Below, one piece after another: positions 59,376 through 64,000 of a stretch of 64,000 nucleotides of DNA. Positions within the stretch are counted from its first letter, which is position 1, and each line of letters opens with the position of its first letter. The notes beneath the pieces are model-generated. The model had not been told where the DNA came from and ran no database searches. It saw nothing but the letters and a program-made list of their open reading frames with translations. The position numbers were made by a program, and so were the translations under genes. The stretch covers positions 41,544-105,543 of the forward strand of contig NZ_JBDLLG010000020.1 in NCBI RefSeq assembly GCF_039822625.1, read 5' to 3'. Origin of the DNA: Marinimicrobium locisalis. GTDB lineage: Bacteria; Pseudomonadota; Gammaproteobacteria; Pseudomonadales; Cellvibrionaceae.

Positions 59376-61715
59376 ATGACCCGACGCCGCCACAAAACCC
59401 GCTCCCGCCGCAAAGGCCCCAGCCCCTCCGGTCGTCACGGCTGGGCCCTGTTCCGCTTGTGGGCGCTCTATATTCTGGGCTTTCTGCTGGTGGTGTTCGT
59501 GCTGTGGGTGCTGTATCTCAACTCGGTGGTCCAGGAGAAGTTCGACGGGAAAAAGTGGTCCGTTCCCGCCCGGGTGTACGCTCGGCCGCTGGAGTTGTAT
59601 CGGGGGCTCGCCGTCACTCACACCCTGTTTGAGCAGGAGCTGCTGGCTCTGGGCTACCGCCCCGTGGAGCGGGTCAGCGGCCCCGGGCAGTACTCCCGTC
59701 GCATTGACGGTGGTGCGCGCCACTATGAGGTCTACAGCCGTGGTTTTGAGTTCTGGGACAAAGATGAACCCGCCCGCCGCTTTCGCCTGACGTTGGAAAA
59801 TGGTCGCCTCACTCGCATGAGCGAAGCGGACGGCGGCTCCCTACCGCTCATGCGGCTGGAGCCGGAGGAAATCGGTGGTATTTTTCCCGCCCATGGGGAG
59901 GACCGCCTGCTGGTACGCCTGGAAGATGTGCCTCCCCTGTTGGGGGAAACCCTCCTGGCCGTGGAGGACCGCCACTTCGTGGACCACTTTGGGGTATCAC
60001 CTTCGGCGATTCTGCGGGCCGCCTGGGCCAACATTCAGGCCGGTCGTGTGGTGCAGGGCGGTAGCACCTTGACCCAGCAACTGGTCAAGAACTTCTACCT
60101 AACCCGTGAGCGCAGCTTCCGGCGCAAATTCCAGGAAGCCGTCATGTCGATACTGCTGGAGGTGCATTACAGCAAGGCGCAGATTCTGGAAACTTACATC
60201 AACGAAGTCTACCTGGGCCAGAGTGGCTCCCAGGGCGTACACGGCTTTGCCCTGGGCGCGCAGCACTACTTTGCCCAGCCCCTGAGCGAGCTCAGCACCG
60301 AAAAAATCGCGCTGCTGATCGGCATTGTCAAAGGCGCCTCCTACTACAATCCATGGCGCCACCCCGAGCGGGTCAAAAGCCGGCGGGACCTGGTCCTTCG
60401 GGTGATGGAGCGCGAGGGGCTGATTGATGCGGCCGAGCGCAAGCGTGCCACCAATGCCCCCCTGGGCATTGTCCCGGACACCGACTACAGCTTGCAGAGC
60501 TATCCGGCCTTTATTGAGCTGGTTAAACGTCAACTCCAGCGGGATTACCGGGAAGAGGACCTGAAGAGCGAAGGCCTGCGCATCTTTACCAGTCTCTCGC
60601 CCATGGTACAACGCCGCCTGGAGCGCGTGGTCAGTGAGCGCATACACCGCCTGGAGCAGGGCTATAGCACGGAAGGCCTGCAAGGCTCCGCCGTGGTTAC
60701 CTCCGTGGGCGCGGGGGAAGTGCTGGGCCTGGTGGGCGATCGCAACGCCCGTTTTGACGGCTTCAACCGGGCGCTGGACGCCCGCCGGCCCATCGGCTCT
60801 CTGGTCAAACCATTCGTTTACCTGACCGCGCTCCAGAAGCCGGAGGAATACCACCCCGGCATGCTGATCAGTGACGAGCCGGTCGTGGTGGAAGCTCGTA
60901 ATGGTAAGCGCTGGGAGCCGCGAAACTCCGATCTGGAAAGCCACGGCGAGGTGCCGCTCTATCAGGGCTTGATTCACTCCTACAACCAGGCCACCGCCCG
61001 GTTGGGAATGAATTTGGGTTTGGAGTCGGTCTACAACACCCTGCGCGAGGCCGGCTTCGAGGGAGACGTTCCCCAGGTGCCCTCGATTTTGTTAGGCGCC
61101 GTGGAAATGAGCCCTTATGAAGTCTCGGGCATTTACCACACCCTTGCTGCCGAGGGCGTCTACACGCCGCTGCGGGCCATCCGCGAAGTGCTGACCGCCG
61201 AGGGAGACCCGTTGCGGCGCTACCCGCTGGAAATGGAGCAGCGTTTCAGCCCCGAGGCCAGCTTTCAGATGCAATACCTTCTGCAGCTGGCTTTGCGCGA
61301 GGGTACGGGTAAACAAGTCTATAAACGCCTGCCGGAAGACCTGGCCCTGGCCGGCAAAACCGGCACCACCAATGACTACCGAGACAGCTGGTTCGCCGGC
61401 TTCAGTGGCCAACACCTGGCTGTGTTCTGGATGGGACGGGACAACAACGAGAAAACCCCGCTCACCGGCTCCACCGGCGCCCTGCACGCCTGGGCGGACC
61501 TCATGGGTGAGCTGCCCACACAAGGCCTGCCCGTTACCCCGCCGGGGAACGTAAGCTTTGATTGGCTGGATGAAAAGACCGGAAAACTCAGCGCCGAACG
61601 CTGCGAGGGGGCCGTGTGGCTGCCGCTGAGAGAAGGGCAGGGGCCAAAGGAGTCGGCTGACTGCCGATTGGATCGCTCCTCCTCCCCGAGCTGGTGGCGG
61701 CGGCTTTGGCGTTAA
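59376..61715 (+). CDS. mrcB: Penicillin-binding protein 1B, bifunctional
   Basis: Class-A PBP: polymerises and cross-links peptidoglycan. 779 residues. Basic cytosolic tail, one TM (~30-50), UB2H domain (~residues 60-145), GT51 domain with EDRHFVDHFGVSPSAILRAAW and GGSTLTQQLVKNFYLT, and a transpeptidase with active Ser in GSLVKPFVY (SxxK), SYN and KTGTTNDYRDSWFAGFSG. Shorter than E. coli PBP1b (844) mainly at the ends. Partner LpoB or LpoP is not here, although the TPR lipoprotein downstream is a candidate: LpoP of Pseudomonas is a TPR lipoprotein next to its PBP1b gene. Confidence 0.96.
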   Translation: MTRRRHKTRSRRKGPSPSGRHGWALFRLWALYILGFLLVVFVLWVLYLNSVVQEKFDGKKWSVPARVYARPLELYRGLAVTHTLFEQELLALGYRPVERVSGPGQYSRRIDGGARHYEVYSRGFEFWDKDEPARRFRLTLENGRLTRMSEADGGSLPLMRLEPEEIGGIFPAHGEDRLLVRLEDVPPLLGETLLAVEDRHFVDHFGVSPSAILRAAWANIQAGRVVQGGSTLTQQLVKNFYLTRERSFRRKFQEAVMSILLEVHYSKAQILETYINEVYLGQSGSQGVHGFALGAQHYFAQPLSELSTEKIALLIGIVKGASYYNPWRHPERVKSRRDLVLRVMEREGLIDAAERKRATNAPLGIVPDTDYSLQSYPAFIELVKRQLQRDYREEDLKSEGLRIFTSLSPMVQRRLERVVSERIHRLEQGYSTEGLQGSAVVTSVGAGEVLGLVGDRNARFDGFNRALDARRPIGSLVKPFVYLTALQKPEEYHPGMLISDEPVVVEARNGKRWEPRNSDLESHGEVPLYQGLIHSYNQATARLGMNLGLESVYNTLREAGFEGDVPQVPSILLGAVEMSPYEVSGIYHTLAAEGVYTPLRAIREVLTAEGDPLRRYPLEMEQRFSPEASFQMQYLLQLALREGTGKQVYKRLPEDLALAGKTGTTNDYRDSWFAGFSGQHLAVFWMGRDNNEKTPLTGSTGALHAWADLMGELPTQGLPVTPPGNVSFDWLDEKTGKLSAERCEGAVWLPLREGQGPKESADCRLDRSSSPSWWRRLWR

Positions 61716-61739
61716 ACGCCGCTAAAAAGCGCCATTACC

Positions 61740-61865
61740 AAAAAAAGCCGGTGCAAAAGCACCGGCGAAAATAGGAGTACACATTCAAGGAAAGTATCCT
61801 GACTTGGTCCCACTGGACCCAACTGGTGGCGGTTTGTCTAAACCAGAGAATTGCAATCACCAGTA
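61740..61865 (-). ncRNA. Candidate small RNA or structured 3' UTR ending in a terminator
   Basis: Minus strand, in order: a 7-bp stem (ACTGGTG/CACCAGT, 61822-61828 with 61858-61864) enclosing a hairpin GGTTT/AAACC (61831-61844); a hairpin GGTCC/GGACC (61806-61819); a small AGGA/TCCT hairpin (61788-61800); then a perfect 8-bp terminator with A4/T4 loop and a T7 run (61740-61766). The T run exists only in the minus direction. No clear promoter was found, so it may be a processed 3' UTR of the TPR lipoprotein gene at 62013. Not matched to a known RNA family. Confidence 0.4.
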
Positions 61866-62012
61866 ATGATAAGTATCGGCGCTATGAGCGATTACGCCAG
61901 TTTTTGAGGCGCCCCCGCTAAACCAATTGGAAATAGCGCCAAAAGAAAACATTAAGTTTGGCTATATATTGCTCTAATGTGGTTATTGGCGCCTGTTTAA
62001 GGACGCCCTCAC

Positions 62013-62411
62013 CTAGAAAACCAGTGTCCCGGTTCTCTGAGAAGCCCGGTTATGAACCGTCTCCAGTGCCTGATACAGGTGAGAATCCGGCGGGCTGAAG
62101 CGCAGCCCCTGCTGGGCAAACTGACGCGCCTGCTCGGGCTTGGACAGGCTCATATAGCTTTGGGCCAGCACCAGATAGAACTCCGGCTCGCGGCGGTCAA
62201 TACGCAGTCCCCGCTCGGCGGTGGCAATCGCCGCTTCAAAATCGCCCTGCTGGTAGGCCAGGCGCGCCTGATCAATCAGGCTGATCACCGCCGCCGCGCC
62301 GCTGTCCACGGGGGGCTTGTCAGTCTGGTCTTGGCCATCCATCGGTGCCACGCAGGCGGTCAGCACCAGCGCTCCCGCGCCCAGGAGCCAAATCCGAGTG
62401 AAACTATTCAC
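62013..62411 (-). CDS. Small TPR lipoprotein, possibly LpoP-like activator of PBP1b
   Basis: 132 residues. Lipoprotein signal with lipobox LTAC (Cys20), short linker, then two tetratricopeptide-like repeats (LIDQARLAYQQGDFEAAIATAERGLRIDRREPEFYLVLAQSYMSL...). GTG start with AGAGGA seven bases upstream. It ends convergent with mrcB. In Pseudomonas the outer-membrane activator LpoP is a short TPR lipoprotein next to the PBP1b gene, so that role is a good inference; sequence identity was not tested. Confidence 0.75.
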   Translation of the reverse strand: MNSFTRIWLLGAGALVLTACVAPMDGQDQTDKPPVDSGAAAVISLIDQARLAYQQGDFEAAIATAERGLRIDRREPEFYLVLAQSYMSLSKPEQARQFAQQGLRFSPPDSHLYQALETVHNRASQRTGTLVF

Positions 62412-62584
62412 GAGACAGTCCTCTGAGGGTTAATACATCTGGAGGCCATCATACCAGCTGTGGGGGTGAATGCACTGCCACCTAAGGGCGAAATTGCTCA
62501 AGGTCGCAGGAAATGCCATTCGGCCATTTACACACGCAATCGAGCTGTTATAATTCCGCCCTCACTGGCCAAGGCCAGACAAGT

Positions 62585-62661
62585 CGGAGCGTAGCGCAGT
62601 TTGGTAGCGCACCTCGTTCGGGACGAGGGGGTCGGAGGTTCGAATCCTCTCGCTCCGACCA
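62585..62661 (+). tRNA. tRNA-Pro (CGG)
   Basis: 77 nt, starts CGGAGCGTAGCGCAGTTTGG and ends CGCTCCGACCA with encoded CCA. Anticodon stem CCTCG/CGAGG around TTCGGGA gives CGG. tRNA 3' ends are common integrase targets; base composition drops just downstream, but no second copy of the 3' end is present in the visible 1.3 kb. Confidence 0.95.
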
Positions 62662-62674
62662 CTAATTTAAGACT

Positions 62675-62712
62675 AAGCCCCTGATTTTCCTAGAGAATTT
62701 CGGGGGCTTTTT
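62675..62712 (+). terminator. Terminator after tRNA-Pro
   Basis: AAGCCCCTGA... / ...TTTCGGGGGCTTTTTC: a GC stem (GCCCC/GGGGC) extended by A-T pairs, with a T5 run, 14 bp after the tRNA. The following 230 bp (62713-62944) contain a CCTCATT/AATGAGG hairpin and nothing else that I can support. Confidence 0.75.
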
Positions 62713-62944
62713 CGTTTGGGGCTATGCTTGAGGGACTGGATGCGCGCACCGCTCATGTTCTGGCTCGGCTTTTAGCCGGCTCCCTTCTTGTTTTAAACTG
62801 CTGACGAGTGTTTTAGTTTAGTCGCTTATAACCCTCATTAGTGCGAGCTAAGGAATGAGGATAGGTGCATTAGCTGCCTACCCCTACTTTTAGATAGGTG
62901 GTGACATACCACAGCCTATGTTGATTTGGTGAGGAGCCGATATT

Positions 62945-63192
62945 TTGAAGGGGTACGGCGCTACTGCCCTGGTCATTCTGTCGTTATTTTTCATAAGTGA
63001 GGGAACTGCTATGCCGCCGGAGAAAGTTTTCACTACAAAACGGATGAAAACGGTTATTTCTCTATACCAAAGAAAACAGACCTATATAAAGATAGCCCTC
63101 TTGCCCAGCTCGTTATTACTCAGGAAATTACCGTGAAGTATGATGGCGAAGAGTACTTGATATGGACGTTGAGTAAGACTGACGGGGGCTAA
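62945..63192 (+). pseudogene. Frameshifted gene for a small secreted protein
   Basis: A TTG start at 62945 with GAGGAG eight bases upstream encodes a good signal peptide (MKGYGATALVILSLFFISEG). From ~63005 on, the convincing frame is one base back: YAAGESFHYKTDENGYFSIP, then DLYKDSPLAQLVITQEITVKYDGEEYLIWTL, ending at 63190-63192. The first frame degenerates into a basic, unconvincing tail and stops at 63136. The shift must lie between 63001 and about 63020, because the second frame has a stop just before. A one-base deletion (or a sequencing error) in an ~80-residue exported protein is the simplest reading. Product not recognised. Confidence 0.55.
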
Positions 63193-63320
63193 ATGTAGAG
63201 CTTGGGGGGATCCGAAAAATTTAACCTGTGAATTAGCAGAAGACCTAAACACCATCAGAACTGACGAAGTTCTTATGGGAACAAGATGTAACGGGGATAT
63301 CTGACATACAAGGAGTTTCT

Positions 63321-63524
63321 ATGAACGTTCCAAGCCCTGCCGTTGCAGATAAAATTGCGTATCTTCTCGCGACTGGCATCAGCATGGTCGAAACCGTCAG
63401 CTTCTGGTTGGAGTGTCTTATGCGAAAAATTATGCAAGCTCTGGGGATGCGCACACCAGACAGCAAGGAGGAACTGACGGAGAGCCTCACTCGGCATGTA
63501 CTGAGGCGTTTGACCGCGAAATAA
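63321..63524 (+). CDS. Small hypothetical protein
   Basis: 67 residues, not recognised. AAGGAG five bases before the ATG strongly supports translation. Amphipathic first half (VADKIAYLLATGISMVETVSFWLECLMRKIMQAL), charged second half (DSKEELTESLTRHVLRRL). It follows two degraded-looking frames and precedes another small gene by ~60 bp, within the region right of tRNA-Pro. Confidence 0.5.
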   Translation: MNVPSPAVADKIAYLLATGISMVETVSFWLECLMRKIMQALGMRTPDSKEELTESLTRHVLRRLTAK

Positions 63525-63583
63525 AACAAGGAAGCGAGAAACGCTATTGAAAAACTCTAGCTATGACCAAAAGAAGGTAGTCA

Positions 63584-63772
63584 ATGGAATTTCTGATTGT
63601 CAGTGCGAAGGTCTTTGCCTCGGTTCTTCTGACGGTACTGTTACTGGTGTCGATCATGAAAGCTCATCCGAGAACCCACAACCCTGAGTACCCACCTTTG
63701 GCGGAGTACGGGGCAGGCTTCATCTTATTCTTCGCCGCGCTATGCGGCTTCTACTTTCTGTGGTTTAACTGA
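63584..63772 (+). CDS. Small membrane protein
   Basis: 62 residues with two hydrophobic helices: FLIVSAKVFASVLLTVLLLVSI (3-24) and GAGFILFFAALCGFYFLWF (43-61), joined by a polar loop HPRTHNPEYPP. AAGG lies eight bases before the ATG. Not recognised. It could be co-transcribed with the 67-residue gene upstream. Confidence 0.5.
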   Translation: MEFLIVSAKVFASVLLTVLLLVSIMKAHPRTHNPEYPPLAEYGAGFILFFAALCGFYFLWFN

Positions 63773-64000
63773 GTTGACCACCCGAAGCGACCCTAATGAA
63801 CTCTGTATGGCATGGTCAAAGGAATTTCGCGGAGCGTATCGGAATCCAGTTTGTTAATGGCCATCTACTTTGACCCGCGTGAGGGGAGGATGGGGCAGTT
63901 TAGGTGTAAGCGTTCATTCTACAGCGTTCTACCCAGCCTGAATATCGCGCGATAGCATGGCCTCTCATTCATTGAGGAGGCAGATTATGACCACTACCTA
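63773..64000 (+). other. Tail region with start of an unseen gene at 63987
   Basis: No complete ORF in 63773-63986. At the edge, a strong GAGGAGG Shine-Dalgarno precedes an ATG at 63987 (first codons MTTT), so a plus-strand gene probably begins here and continues outside. A short frame at 63774-63854 reads NELCMAWSKEFRGAYRNPV and stops, possibly a coding remnant. Too little is visible to name anything. Confidence 0.35.

Noticed and set aside
62662..64000. Integron cassette array (small ORFs separated by short gaps)
   Set aside because: No attC-like sites with RYYYAAC/GTTRRRY ends could be recognised between the ORFs.
63773..64000. Insertion-sequence end
   Set aside because: A short aborted frame and a strong start at 63987 suggest it, but no terminal inverted repeat, target duplication or transposase motif is visible.
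1..64000. CRISPR array, prophage, defence or secretion-system locus
   Set aside because: No regularly spaced direct repeats and no phage structural, cas, restriction or secretion genes were seen; nearly all genes are core functions.

Overview
The window is chromosomal DNA from a high-GC gammaproteobacterium. Gene content and order fit a marine Cellvibrionales/Pseudomonadales-type bacterium (Marinimicrobium, Microbulbifer and Saccharophagus relatives are my guess). The supporting blocks are rpsU-yqeY-dnaG opposite tsaD; amgK-murU opposite lptD-surA-pdxA-rsmA-apaG-apaH; rpe-trpEGDC followed by crp, an OsmC protein and coq7; and hemA-prfA-prmC-moeB opposite a TPR lipoprotein-lolB-ispE-tRNA-Gln-prs-rplY-pth-ychF-tRNA-Met run. 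The species assignment is inference.

Layout. 0-8 kb: DNA primase (cut by the window edge), S21, TsaD, folate genes folB/folK, an MFS exporter, a small heat-shock protein with a sigma-32-like promoter and a possible RNA thermometer, a pteridine-reductase-like SDR and the CCA-adding enzyme. 7.9-12.5 kb: an EamA permease behind a possible leader-peptide attenuator, a TorF-family porin behind a sigma-54/NtrC-type promoter, and a TonB-dependent receptor. 12.5-22.3 kb: cell-envelope and housekeeping genes (ugpQ, murU, amgK, lptD, surA, pdxA, rsmA, apaG, apaH). 22.3-29.8 kb: a beta-barrel protein, a LysR regulator, a three-gene RimK cluster (retropepsin-like protease, ATP-grasp glutamate ligase, AstE/AspA-type deacylase), two unusual palindromic repeats, and a GAF-PAS-GGDEF-EAL c-di-GMP enzyme. 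30-43.6 kb: hisC, an aromatic/aspartate aminotransferase, DUF3530, rpe and trpEGDC without an intervening gph, crp, osmC, coq7, a periplasmic binding protein, a GST and two small unknowns. 43.6-55.7 kb: hpf, translation and precursor-supply genes, lipoprotein export and haem entry. 55.7-62.4 kb: a REP-like repeat, a DUF898/M48 pair, a PfkB-family kinase, PBP1b, a candidate small RNA and a TPR lipoprotein.

62.6-64 kb: a tRNA-Pro(CGG) gene marks a sharp change. To its right the DNA looks poorer in GC and contains only small unrecognised ORFs and a frameshifted secreted-protein remnant, consistent with the edge of an accessory region.

Most of the window is conserved core genome. The less ordinary signals are the two palindromes at 27.1-27.4 kb (a shared ~50-bp core inside 20-bp arms that differ between copies but pair perfectly within each), the putative attenuator before the EamA gene, the nitrogen-type promoter before the porin, the RNA-thermometer-like hairpin of hsp20, and a structured terminator-ending RNA opposite the mrcB 3' flank. 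No CRISPR array, prophage or complete insertion sequence was found.
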